Source of the DNA: LC029 sp036676475
GTDB lineage: Bacteria > Bacillota > Bacilli > Aneurinibacillales > RAOX-1
Direction of reading: 5' to 3'
Assembly: GCA_036676475.1 (NCBI GenBank)
Contig: JAKFCU010000004.1
Span: 28,598 to 92,597, forward strand
DNA: 64,000 nucleotides
Shown here: one piece after another, positions 23,244 to 31,414 of the stretch
How the letters are laid out: each line of letters begins with the position of its first letter
How positions within the stretch are numbered: position 1 is the first letter of the stretch
The notes under the pieces: generated by a model
Database searches by the model: none
Seen by the model: the letters and a program-made list of their open reading frames with translations, nothing else
What the model was told of the DNA's origin: nothing
Program-made: the position numbers and the translations under genes

Positions 23244-24377
23244 TCACGTTTCTTTATATCTATGAAGGAGAGATCGGTCAATATCCCTGATCGAGCTTTT
23301 TCCGGAACTGGCCATGTTTAGTTCCAGATCCGAACGCAGATTTTCCATGACTCTCATGACCCCTTTTTCCCCTGCTGCGGCCAATCCATAAATATACGGA
23401 CGGCCGATCAGAACGGCTGAAGCCCCTAGGGCGATGGCCTTTAGAATATCGGCTCCGCTACGAATGCCGCTGTCCATCAGTACAGGAATCCGCCCATGGA
23501 TTACATCCATGATTTTCGGCAGGGCATCCAGCGCTGCAATAGCGCCGTCAACCTGCCTTCCCCCATGGTTGGAAACGATGATTCCGTCGACCCCACTGTC
23601 AAGCGCCATTTCTGCATCGCGGGAATGAAGAATCCCTTTTAGCAGGATAGGCAGTTTTGTGTATTTTCGCAGTCTAGGCAAGTCCATCCAAGTCAACCCG
23701 GGATGAAAGAACATACTTCCAAAAAGGGCTATTGCCGCCTGAAGATCCTCTTCGGGAAGCATTTTCAGCTTCTTTCGAAACACAGGGTCCGTGAAAAAGT
23801 TCGCTGTCCCTTGACCTGAAGCAAAAGGTACATACCGATGGCGGACATCCCGTTCCCGCCAGCCATAGACCGGTAAATCGAGGGTCACGACCACCGCGCC
23901 GTAACCGGATGCTTCCGCCCGGCGAAGCAAGCTGGCCGTCACTTCCTCATCGTTTGGCCAAAATAATTGAAACCAGCGGGGAGCATTCCCCATGACGGAT
24001 GCCACTGCTTCCATTGACCAAGAAGACACGGTACTGAGGATGAAGGGGACCTTCAAAGAAGCCGCCGCCCTGGCGGATGCCAATTCGCCTTCCGGATGCG
24101 CGATCCCTTGGATACTAATGGGAGCAAAGAAATAGGGCAGCGGATATGTGCGTCCCAATACCGTGATGGATAAATCCCGTTTGGAAACATCCACAAGCAC
24201 GCGCGGCAGAATATGCCACGCAAGAAATGCCTCCCGATTAGTCCGCATGGTTTCTTCTCTTCCAGCCCCGCCTGCTATGTAACCGAACGGGCCGTCAGGC
24301 AGAACTTGCCGTGCCCTATATTCCCATTCTTCATAAGAGACAGGCAAGAAAGGGAGTGAGTTTTGCTCTTGTGCCAT
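23244..24377 (-). CDS. FMN-dependent alpha-hydroxy-acid oxidase/dehydrogenase
   Basis: A 377-residue TIM-barrel flavoenzyme of the lactate/glycolate oxidase family. Visible are the substrate/FMN loop FAPISIQGIAHPEGE, the GAVVVTLDLPVYGWRERD strand, the catalytic His with FMN Lys region (LPILLKGIL; SNHGGRQVDGAIAALDALP) and the phosphate site DSGIRSGADILKA. Such enzymes oxidise L-lactate, glycolate or similar acids, passing electrons to oxygen, quinone or cytochrome c. The flanking cytochrome c gene makes an electron-acceptor link plausible here. Soluble; ATG 24377 has GGAGATCC upstream. Confidence 0.88.
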   Translation of the reverse strand: MAQEQNSLPFLPVSYEEWEYRARQVLPDGPFGYIAGGAGREETMRTNREAFLAWHILPRVLVDVSKRDLSITVLGRTYPLPYFFAPISIQGIAHPEGELASARAAASLKVPFILSTVSSWSMEAVASVMGNAPRWFQLFWPNDEEVTASLLRRAEASGYGAVVVTLDLPVYGWRERDVRHRYVPFASGQGTANFFTDPVFRKKLKMLPEEDLQAAIALFGSMFFHPGLTWMDLPRLRKYTKLPILLKGILHSRDAEMALDSGVDGIIVSNHGGRQVDGAIAALDALPKIMDVIHGRIPVLMDSGIRSGADILKAIALGASAVLIGRPYIYGLAAAGEKGVMRVMENLRSDLELNMASSGKSSIRDIDRSLLHRYKET

Positions 24378-24456
24378 TTCCGGATCTCCTCTTTTCCAAT
24401 TGATTCAGCCCTAAGATTGCTTAATCATATGTCATAGGAGCGGAAATGGTTAACCT

Positions 24457-24768
24457 CTATTGCTTTCGGGACAGCCAATCCCCAAGCAATTGAATCGCTG
24501 CCGGACTGAGCCGGTTGCCAAACGAAGGCATCTGACCGGAACCGAACACGATCTTACCTACAATCGCCTGCTTCGTCAAACGGGAGCCGACATTCTGCAA
24601 GTTCGGTCCAAATCCCCCCTGCAAATTGGTTCCATGGCAAGACATGCAATGCGTTCGATAGATCTGCTCGGCTTCCTGCTGAGCTTGAACGGAATGCTCG
24701 TTCAATAAAACAATGAAGAGCAAAAAAATAGGAAGAAAAATGAAACTCCGTATAAATCGCGTGTTCAT
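24457..24768 (-). CDS. Small exported cytochrome c
   Basis: A 103-residue single-haem cytochrome c. A signal peptide (MNTRFIRSFIFLPIFLLFIVLL, split here as a basic start and hydrophobic core) ends near SVQA-QQ; there is no lipobox. The haem site is CMSCH near residue 40 and the distal Met is probably in GSGQMPSFG near 80. It resembles the c551/c550 carriers of Bacillus. ATG 24768 has GGAGGGAGG upstream; a longer frame from 24786 is rejected because that ribosome site would lie inside it. It heads the run with the FMN oxidase 79 bp downstream. Confidence 0.85.
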   Translation of the reverse strand: MNTRFIRSFIFLPIFLLFIVLLNEHSVQAQQEAEQIYRTHCMSCHGTNLQGGFGPNLQNVGSRLTKQAIVGKIVFGSGQMPSFGNRLSPAAIQLLGDWLSRKQ

Positions 24769-24847
24769 GACACCGCCTCCCTCCAATATTATTTCTTCCC
24801 TGCGGAGGTTTCATTTCTAACACGGCAACCTGTGGTGCACCCCACTG

Positions 24848-24875
24848 TTACATGGGCACCTTTCGTTGATACAAT
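24848..24875 (+). promoter_or_regulatory. Possible promoter for the RsgA-like gene
   Basis: TTACAT (24848-24853), 16-bp spacer, TACAAT (24870-24875). Fair match to sigma-A; it would transcribe the 23-codon ORF and the GTPase gene. Confidence 0.4.
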
Positions 24876-24930
24876 AATCGGGAAATACAGCATAGACTGG
24901 GATATCCGGTCTAAAAGGAGAGATGTTTGT

Positions 24931-25002
24931 ATGACGAACATGAAGATTGCTCAGATTGTTGAGGTTGGGATCACAGGAATCCTCCCTTCAATCGGACGTT
25001 AA
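24931..25002 (+). CDS. Candidate 23-residue leader ORF before the GTPase gene
   Basis: ATG at 24931 with AAAGGAGAG nine bases upstream, encoding MTNMKIAQIVEVGITGILPS plus IGR, then TAA. It ends 82 bp before the GTPase start. It could be a regulatory leader peptide, a tiny protein, or the stub of a truncated gene. No family recognised. Confidence 0.4.
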   Translation: MTNMKIAQIVEVGITGILPSIGR

Positions 25003-25084
25003 CTCCGTTCTGCAGTAAGGATTCACTGTGACTGGTTTTGGTTGTTTGCCTTTGAATAAAACCATTTCCAGGAGGAATCCGCTC

Positions 25085-26167
25085 GTGAATCAACAAGTAC
25101 TAAAATTATTGAACAAATTGGGCTGGAATGAAACGTTTGCCCGTTATTATGCCCCTTACGCCGAACAAAGCTATAGCGTTGGACGCATCGCTTTAGAACA
25201 TAAACGACTGTATCGAGTGTTAACCGAACATGGGGAGCTGTTAGCCGAAATTTCCGGTAAGATGTGTTATGCGGCAACCAGACGGGAAGACTATCCTGCC
25301 GTAGGGGATTGGGTTATCATCAGCCCCCGCGTGGAAGAGAAAAAGGCCACTATTCACGCCATACTTCCGCGCAAAAGCAAGTTTTCCCGTAAGGCAGCCG
25401 GGGAGAAGGTCGAGGAGCAGATCGTCGCCGCCAACATAGACACTGTGTTTCTCGTCAATGCTCTAAACAACGATTTTAATCTGCGCAGGATAGAGCGTTA
25501 CCTGATTCTCGCATGGGAGAGTGGTGCGGTTCCGGTGATCATACTAAGCAAGGCCGATTTGTGTGACGATGTGGATCACTGGATGGCGGAAGTGGAGTCC
25601 ATTGCCATCGGTGTTCCCATCCATGCTGTCAGCGCAGAACGGGGAGAAGGACTGGAGAAATTGGAACCCTATCTGCGAGAGGGTTCCACTATCGCAGTGA
25701 TGGGCTCTTCAGGTGTAGGCAAATCTACGCTGATCAACAAACTGATCGGAAGCGACATTCAATGCATAAGCGAAGCTCGCCAGGGAGACGACCGCGGGCG
25801 GCATACTACCACCCGCCGTGAGCTATTCCGTTTGCCGAACGGCGGTTTGTTGATCGATACGCCGGGCATGCGGGAACTGCAGTTGTGGGAAGCGGATGAA
25901 GGCTTTCGGGGAGCATTTAACGACATTGAGTCTCTCACGGCAGCTTGCCGTTTTAATGATTGCAGACATGATCGCGAGCCGGGCTGCGCGGTTCAGGCTG
26001 CGCTTGCCGATGGTTCTCTGGAACGTTCGCGTTTTAACAGCTATCTGAAGTTGCAGCGGGAATTGGCTCATCTAGCCCGCAAGGAAGATGCTCGCCTCCA
26101 AGCCGCGGAAAAAGAAAAGTGGAAAAAGATTAACATGGAGCTTCGTCAGAGAAAACCCAGACGATAA
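25085..26167 (+). CDS. RsgA-type ribosome-associated GTPase
   Basis: A 360-residue circularly permuted GTPase. An N-terminal OB-fold is followed by IVAANIDTVFLVNAL, G4 (SKAD near 178) before G1 (GSSGVGKSTL near 227), G2 (RHTTTRR) and G3 (DTPGMRE), the order diagnostic of the RsgA/YjeQ class, then the zinc-binding CRFNDCRHDREPGC. Known members check late 30S assembly. At 360 residues it is longer than the usual ~295-residue housekeeping RsgA, so it is probably a second paralogue. GTG at 25085 has AGGAGG; an upstream in-frame ATG (25028) has none. It stands alone, with its own terminator. Confidence 0.88.
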   Translation: MNQQVLKLLNKLGWNETFARYYAPYAEQSYSVGRIALEHKRLYRVLTEHGELLAEISGKMCYAATRREDYPAVGDWVIISPRVEEKKATIHAILPRKSKFSRKAAGEKVEEQIVAANIDTVFLVNALNNDFNLRRIERYLILAWESGAVPVIILSKADLCDDVDHWMAEVESIAIGVPIHAVSAERGEGLEKLEPYLREGSTIAVMGSSGVGKSTLINKLIGSDIQCISEARQGDDRGRHTTTRRELFRLPNGGLLIDTPGMRELQLWEADEGFRGAFNDIESLTAACRFNDCRHDREPGCAVQAALADGSLERSRFNSYLKLQRELAHLARKEDARLQAAEKEKWKKINMELRQRKPRR

Positions 26168-26169
26168 GA

Positions 26170-26205
26170 AGCGGCCTCCGATTCCATCGGGGGCTTTTTG
26201 TTTAA
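26170..26205 (+). terminator. Terminator of the GTPase gene
   Basis: GCCTCCGA-TTCCA-TCGGGGGC followed by TTTTTG, directly after the stop codon. Confidence 0.9.
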
Positions 26206-26371
26206 GGTATCATTAGTACCGCATCCTCCGTTAGTAGCCTGATAAAAGACTCGAACCGCCCGCTTTCAACGAACGGTTCTATCTTTTCAGGATCCTTTTC
26301 CTCTAAATAAGAGTCATGGCTGCGGTTTATCGCTTACAATAATGACCTTGATCCTGGGGCTTGGCTTAGTG

Positions 26372-26557
26372 ATAATCGGAAAATCTCCGGTTAATGGACC
26401 TATGAGAGCAAAATAGAGTCTATTAAGCGGAAAAACTCCGATTAGAGCTATCTGAAAGGATTTCCAATTAATTTTTCTTTGATTTAGTCGGAATTTTTCC
26501 GGTTATATAGGCCATTTAAGACAAATGAATAGATTTAATCCGATTTTTTCCGGTTAT
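26372..26557. repeat. Four-palindrome array 2 (spacing 51-61-51)
   Basis: Units start at 26372, 26423, 26484 and 26535 (intervals 51, 61, 51), the same as array 1. The first reads ATAATCGGAAAATC then TCCGGTTAA; later units keep TAA...CGG / CCG...TTA with central A/T changes. Spacers are unrelated in sequence to those of array 1. Confidence 0.9.
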
Positions 26558-26644
26558 CAAAACCAAGTAGGTTTAGAACTTCAGGAAAGATTCATGGTAA
26601 ACTCGGAGGTGAAAAGGTAACCTTAATATAGAGGGGGATCTACA

Positions 26645-26743
26645 GTGGATCATCGTGAGCGGTATTTTGGTGTCCTATACAGCCGCCGAATCAATCAAAA
26701 GCATCTCGAAAATAGACAAGAAATATGGCTTGTACATATTTAA
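26645..26743 (+). CDS. Candidate 32-residue ORF ending inside a terminator
   Basis: GTG at 26645 preceded by AGAGGGGG with suitable spacing, encoding MDHRERYFGVLYSRRINQKH and 12 more residues, then TAA. The last codons form one arm of the strong hairpin at 26726-26771. No known family; basic and Arg-rich. It may be a real tiny gene or a gene remnant. Confidence 0.35.
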   Translation: MDHRERYFGVLYSRRINQKHLENRQEIWLVHI

Positions 26744-26771
26744 CAGAATATGTGCAAGCCATTTATTTTCG
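26726..26771. terminator. Bidirectional terminator downstream of the his operon
   Basis: TGGCTTGTACATATT (ending 26740), loop TAACAG, and the complementary arm up to 26761, with T-rich flanks on both sides. Serves the his operon (minus) and any plus-strand transcript from the 32-codon ORF. Confidence 0.88.
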
Positions 26772-26798
26772 TTATTTTTCACTGCATATAAACAGCCC

Positions 26799-27425
26799 TT
26801 ACTTTTTATGGCGATTGGATAATTCCTTCAGCACTTCATCTAGCGAAAGCTGTTGTTCTCTCAGTAAAACAAGAAGGTGATAGATGAGATCGCTCGCTTC
26901 ATAACGCAGTTCTTCATGATTGCGGTTTTTGGCTGCTATAATGACTTCACTTGCTTCTTCCCCTACTTTTTTCAGGATCTTGTCGACTCCTTTTTCAAAT
27001 AGGTAGGTGGTATAAGCTCCTTCCGGACGCTCAGCATCCCGTTCCGCGATCAAAGCTTCAAGACTGCTTAGGATTTCAAAGCGGTCCTTCAGCACCGTAT
27101 CTTTCCCATGGATGACATCAAAGCAGGTGTACGTGTCACGATGGCAAGCTGGACCTGCAGGCTTTACCTTTACCAGCAGGGTGTCTCCATCACAATCCAA
27201 GGAAACGCTGACGACCTTTTGCGTGTTTCCAGAAGTGCCTCCTTTATGCCAAAGCTCTCCCCGTGAACGGCTCCAAAACCAGGTTTCACCGGATTCTAGC
27301 GTTTTCTGCAAAGATTCTTTATTCATATAAGCCATCATTAAGACTTCCTTGCTTTGCGCATCCTGAACGACGGCAGGAACCAACCCGCGTTCATCAAATT
27401 TCACACTTTCCCAATCGATTAGCAC
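26799..27425 (-). CDS. hisI: Bifunctional phosphoribosyl-AMP cyclohydrolase / PR-ATP pyrophosphatase
   Basis: A 208-residue HisIE fusion. The N-terminal cyclohydrolase domain (residues 1-115) has the metal/zinc motifs LDCDGDTLLVKVKPAG and ACHRDTYTCF; the C-terminal pyrophosphohydrolase domain (MazG-like helices, VGEEASEVIIAAKN) covers 120-205. It carries out steps 2 and 3 of histidine synthesis. It is the last gene of the operon and overlaps hisF by 7 bp. Confidence 0.97.
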   Translation of the reverse strand: MLIDWESVKFDERGLVPAVVQDAQSKEVLMMAYMNKESLQKTLESGETWFWSRSRGELWHKGGTSGNTQKVVSVSLDCDGDTLLVKVKPAGPACHRDTYTCFDVIHGKDTVLKDRFEILSSLEALIAERDAERPEGAYTTYLFEKGVDKILKKVGEEASEVIIAAKNRNHEELRYEASDLIYHLLVLLREQQLSLDEVLKELSNRHKK

Positions 27426-28180
27426 CGAACCTCGACTCCCTTCTCCTTCAGCACCTTTTTGACTTCCCCGATCGACACTTCTTTATAGTGGAAAATCGAG
27501 GCCGCCAATCCGGCATCTGCTTTTCCTTCGGTAAAGGCTTCGAGAAAATGCTCTGCATTTCCTGCTCCACCGGAGGCAATCACGGGTATTCCCACCGCTT
27601 CTGAAATGGCACAAGTTAATTTGATATCAAATCCATCCTTATGCCCATCTGTATTCATACTAGTCAACAGGATTTCACCGGCTCCCAGCTGCTCAGCCTG
27701 ACAGGCCCACTCCACGGCATCCAGCCCTGTGGCCTTGCGTCCGCCATGGGTATAGACCTCCCAGCTTTGACGGGCCTCGTCCCATTTGGCATCGATGGCC
27801 ACCACAACACACTGCGAGCCGAACACTTCTGCTCCCTCCCGAACCAACTCGGGACGAAGGACAGCCGATGTGTTCATGGACACCTTGTCGGCACCGGCCC
27901 GCAAAACGCGGCGAATATCTTCTACACTGTTAATGCCCCCGCCAACGGTGAAAGGGATGGTGACCTTCGCTGCTGTTTCCCGAATAACTTCTACCATCGT
28001 TTCACGGCCTTCATGGGAAGCGGAAATGTCCAGGAAGACGAGCTCGTCCGCTCCTTCCCGGCTGTACAGCTCCGCCAGCTCCACCGGATCGCCGGCATCC
28101 CGGAGATTCACAAAGCTTACGCCTTTGACCACTCGGCCCTCTTTCACATCTAAACAAGGGATGATTCGTTTCGTCAGCAC
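27419..28180 (-). CDS. hisF: Imidazole glycerol phosphate synthase, cyclase subunit
   Basis: A 253-residue TIM barrel that, with HisH, closes the imidazole ring and releases AICAR. Catalytic Asp residues are in RIIPCLDVKEGRVVKG (Asp near 11) and ILLTSMNTDGHKDGFD (Asp near 130). Phosphate loops TVGGGI and IASGGAG are present. It is 1 bp from hisA, its structural paralogue. Confidence 0.98.
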   Translation of the reverse strand: MLTKRIIPCLDVKEGRVVKGVSFVNLRDAGDPVELAELYSREGADELVFLDISASHEGRETMVEVIRETAAKVTIPFTVGGGINSVEDIRRVLRAGADKVSMNTSAVLRPELVREGAEVFGSQCVVVAIDAKWDEARQSWEVYTHGGRKATGLDAVEWACQAEQLGAGEILLTSMNTDGHKDGFDIKLTCAISEAVGIPVIASGGAGNAEHFLEAFTEGKADAGLAASIFHYKEVSIGEVKKVLKEKGVEVRC

Positions 28181-28181
28181 T

Positions 28182-28922
28182 TTATTTCACCTCGACTTCT
28201 TTAACGGCATCAGACAATTTGATCCGTTCGGTGTATAGCGCTTTTCCGACGATGGCTCCACACACGCCGTCCGCGGCATATTGGGCCAGATTGTGCAGAT
28301 CATTCATGATGCTGACCCCGCCGGAGGCGATCACATTCACCTCGGCCGCCCTGGCCAATCCTACGATCTCAGCCACATTCGGTCCAGTCAGCGTTCCATC
28401 ACGAGAAATATCAGTATAAATAAATATTTCCGCTCCTTTTTTAGCCAACTCCTGCGCCAGCTCCTCTGCTTTTACTTCCGAGGTTTCGAGCCAACCATGC
28501 GTGGCCACATATCCATTGCGTGCATCTATACCGATCGCAATGCGGGAACCGCCAAAACGCTTCAATGCTTCCTCGACAAATGGACGGTCTTGGATCGCCG
28601 CTGTCCCCAAGATCACGCGAGCAACACCGCCGTTTAAATACCTTTCCACTTGTCCAATGGTCCGGATCCCACCTCCGACTTGAACTGGGACATTGACGGT
28701 CTTGGCAATCTCCAGGATGAGAGCATCATTCACCGGTGCCCCTGCCTTTGCCCCATCCAAATCGACCAAATGAATCCAAGAGGCCCCTTGAGTTTCCCAC
28801 TGCTGGGCCATTTCTACAGGAGAATCACCATAGACGGTTTCCTGATTATAATCTCCTTGAAGGAGTCGTACGCACTTTCCTCCACGGATATCAATTGCTG
28901 GATAAATGACAAACTCAGCCAT
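28182..28922 (-). CDS. hisA: ProFAR isomerase
   Basis: A 246-residue TIM-barrel isomerase for the fourth step of histidine synthesis. The first catalytic Asp is in YPAIDIRGGKCVRL and the second in IYTDISRDGTLTGPN; phosphate loops QVGGGIR and IASGGVS are clear. It overlaps hisH by 8 bp, indicating coupled translation. Confidence 0.97.
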   Translation of the reverse strand: MAEFVIYPAIDIRGGKCVRLLQGDYNQETVYGDSPVEMAQQWETQGASWIHLVDLDGAKAGAPVNDALILEIAKTVNVPVQVGGGIRTIGQVERYLNGGVARVILGTAAIQDRPFVEEALKRFGGSRIAIGIDARNGYVATHGWLETSEVKAEELAQELAKKGAEIFIYTDISRDGTLTGPNVAEIVGLARAAEVNVIASGGVSIMNDLHNLAQYAADGVCGAIVGKALYTERIKLSDAVKEVEVK

Positions 28923-29541
28923 GCCTTACGCCCTCCTTCACCATTTTTGCAAAATTTTCCAACAGCTTCATTCCTACATCTCCACTCTTTTCCGGATGGA
29001 ATTGGGTGGCATAGACATTCCCGAGTCCCACAATCGCCGGTACCTCCTGGAAATAGTCAGCGGTAGCTAATAAGACCGATCGGTCGGTAGATTCCGGCTG
29101 TAGAAAATAGGAATGAACAAAATAGGCATAGCCCTCTTCTACGTTTTCCAATAGCGGATTGCTTTGCAGGAATTTCAGGCGATTCCAGCCCATATGCGGA
29201 ATTTTATAATCTCCTTGAAATCGACGAATGGCACCGGGGAAAATACCTAATCCCTCATGCTGGCCATGCTCCTCGCTTTCTTTAAATAAAAGCTGCATTC
29301 CTAAACAGATCCCGAATAACGGCCTCCCTGAAGCAGCAAATTCCCGGATGGCCGAAGTAAAGCCTTGCTGTTGGAGATTGCGCATGGCATCTCCAAATGC
29401 CCCCACCCCAGGGAGGATGGCTCCTTCTGCAGACTGTAATTTTTCGGGGGTATCGACAATCTCATATTCGTAGCCTAATCTTTCCAAGGCTTTGCTTACA
29501 CTGTGCAAGTTCCCCATTCCGTAATCAATGATCGCAATCAT
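28915..29541 (-). CDS. hisH: Imidazole glycerol phosphate synthase, glutaminase subunit
   Basis: A 208-residue class I glutamine amidotransferase. The catalytic Cys is in FGICLGMQLLF near residue 79; His and Glu are in ATQFHPEKSG near 185. It supplies ammonia to HisF. The oxyanion strand GVGAFGDA is present. It starts immediately at the hisB stop. Confidence 0.97.
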   Translation of the reverse strand: MIAIIDYGMGNLHSVSKALERLGYEYEIVDTPEKLQSAEGAILPGVGAFGDAMRNLQQQGFTSAIREFAASGRPLFGICLGMQLLFKESEEHGQHEGLGIFPGAIRRFQGDYKIPHMGWNRLKFLQSNPLLENVEEGYAYFVHSYFLQPESTDRSVLLATADYFQEVPAIVGLGNVYATQFHPEKSGDVGMKLLENFAKMVKEGVRHG

Positions 29542-30126
29542 TTACAGCATCCCCTTTGTGGATGGAACCCCTTTTACCCTCGGATCGATCGAGGTGGCTT
29601 CATCTAAAGCCCGTCCCAACGCTTTAAAAATACCTTCTATCATATGATGGGTGTTGAACCCGTAATGAAGAATAATGTGCAGGTTCATTCTCGCTTCGAG
29701 TGCTAGCTTCCACATAAATTCATGAACGAGCTCAGTTGGAAACTGCCCCACTTGTTGGCTTGGGTATTGCGCGCGATATTCCAAGTGCGGACGATTACTT
29801 AAATCAATCACGACTTGGGCTAAGGTTTCATCCATAGGGACAAAGGAATTGCCATATCGCTTGATGCCTTTCTTGTCGCCCAAGGCTTTCCGCAGTACTT
29901 GCCCTAAGCAAATCGCAATGTCTTCCACTGTATGATGATAATCGATATCGATATCTCCGACAGCTTTTACGGTTAAATCAAATTGGCCATGCTTGGTAAA
30001 CAGGTCTAGCATGTGGTTCAAAAAGGGAACACCCGTGTCAATGTTGCTGATCCCTACTCCGTCTATATTGAAGCTCAATTCAATGTCAGTTTCGTTCGTT
30101 TTTCGATGAATTTGACTAGTGCGCAT
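29542..30126 (-). CDS. hisB: Imidazoleglycerol-phosphate dehydratase
   Basis: A 194-residue Mn2+ enzyme. Family motifs: RKTNETDIEL at the N-terminus, GVPFLNHMLDLFTKHGQFDL and DYHHTVEDIAI, plus the second metal set HHMIEGIFKALGRALDEA. This is the monofunctional form without the phosphatase domain. I chose ATG 30126, which gives the family start MRTSQIHRKTNETDIE and has AAAGGGG upstream inside the hisD end; the frame is open 16 codons further. Confidence 0.97.
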   Translation of the reverse strand: MRTSQIHRKTNETDIELSFNIDGVGISNIDTGVPFLNHMLDLFTKHGQFDLTVKAVGDIDIDYHHTVEDIAICLGQVLRKALGDKKGIKRYGNSFVPMDETLAQVVIDLSNRPHLEYRAQYPSQQVGQFPTELVHEFMWKLALEARMNLHIILHYGFNTHHMIEGIFKALGRALDEATSIDPRVKGVPSTKGML

Positions 30127-30136
30127 GGCAGGTTGG

Positions 30137-31414
30137 TTATCCCCTTTCTTTCGTGAGCCGGACTTCGATCGCACGAGCGTGTGCCTTGAGTCCTTCAGAT
30201 TCAGCTAAGGCTATGATTTTCGGCCCATTTTTTAGTAGGTCGGTTCTGCTATAGGAAATCAGACTCGACTTTTTGATAAAGTCATCTACATTTAATGGAG
30301 AGGAAAATCGGGCGGTCCCATTCGTCGGAAGAACATGATTCGGTCCAGCAAAGTAGTCTCCGACCGGTTCAGAGCTATATTCTCCGAGGAAAATGGCTCC
30401 AGCATTCTCGATTTTCCCAACCTGATCAAACGGATCGCGGATCATCAGCTCTAAGTGTTCTGGAGCTAGTTGGTTGATCACTTTGATGCCTTCCTCTAAA
30501 TCGTTGACCACACAAATCGCTCCAAAATCTCGAATGGAGACTTCGGCAATCTCTTTTCGCGGAAGTTCAAGCAACTGTTTTTCCAACTCTTCTTGTACTT
30601 GTTTGGCTAGAGTGTGCGATGGGGTCACTAAAACGGCGGATGCCATCGGATCATGCTCTGCTTGGGATAACAGATCAGCTGCTATATAAACCGGATTTGC
30701 CCATTCATCGGCAAGTACAACGATTTCGCTCGGGCCAGCTACCATATCGATATCCACTAATCCGAACACTTCGCGCTTGGCTAAAGCTACATAGATATTC
30801 CCTGGTCCGACGATTTTATCCACTGGCTGAATGGTATCTGTTCCATAGGTTAAGGCCGCAATGGCTTGTGCTCCGCCCACTTTATAGATTTCCGTTACCC
30901 CCGCAATGTTAGCAGCGGCTAGAACTCCCGGGTGGATATTCCCTTCCCGGTCTGGCGGGGTCACCATGACAATCTCCTGAACTCCTGCCACTCTGGCGGG
31001 TAGTGCATTCATGAGCACGGAGGAAGGGTAAGCTGCTCTTCCTCCTGGGACGTAGATTCCAACCCGTTTTAAAGGACGAATGAGCTGTCCAAGGAGGGTT
31101 CCAGTAGATGAAGTTTGAATCCAAGATTGCCGGGCTTGTTTTTCATGGAAGGTACGAATGTTTTCAGCTGCTTCTTCTAGCGCCTGCAGGACCTCAGCGG
31201 AAACATTTTTTTGGGCTGCGAAGATTTCATCTTCCGTTACTTTCATTTGTTTCAGGTGAACCCCATCAAATTGCTCCGTAAAACGGCGAACGGCCTCATC
31301 CCCTTCAGCCTTGACCGCTTGAAGAATGTCTAATACTGCTTGACGCTCTTTATCGGTACCTGATTCTACATCTCTTTTGGTAGAAAAGTTTTGGGCTTCT
31401 ACAATCTTGATCAT
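30137..31414 (-). CDS. hisD: Histidinol dehydrogenase
   Basis: A 425-residue zinc/NAD enzyme that oxidises L-histidinol to histidine in two steps. Motifs visible: YVPGGRAAYPSSVLMN, the nucleotide region GGAQAIAALTYGT and KIVGPGNIYVALAKR, the base pair in LAPEHLELM, and the C-terminal NHVLPTNGTARFSSPL. It overlaps hisG by 4 bp. Normal length. Confidence 0.98.
   Translation of the reverse strand: MIKIVEAQNFSTKRDVESGTDKERQAVLDILQAVKAEGDEAVRRFTEQFDGVHLKQMKVTEDEIFAAQKNVSAEVLQALEEAAENIRTFHEKQARQSWIQTSSTGTLLGQLIRPLKRVGIYVPGGRAAYPSSVLMNALPARVAGVQEIVMVTPPDREGNIHPGVLAAANIAGVTEIYKVGGAQAIAALTYGTDTIQPVDKIVGPGNIYVALAKREVFGLVDIDMVAGPSEIVVLADEWANPVYIAADLLSQAEHDPMASAVLVTPSHTLAKQVQEELEKQLLELPRKEIAEVSIRDFGAICVVNDLEEGIKVINQLAPEHLELMIRDPFDQVGKIENAGAIFLGEYSSEPVGDYFAGPNHVLPTNGTARFSSPLNVDDFIKKSSLISYSRTDLLKNGPKIIALAESEGLKAHARAIEVRLTKERG

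Noticed and set aside
25023..25277. 84-codon minus-strand ORF over the GTPase start
   Set aside because: Antisense shadow of the GTPase gene with no ribosome site.
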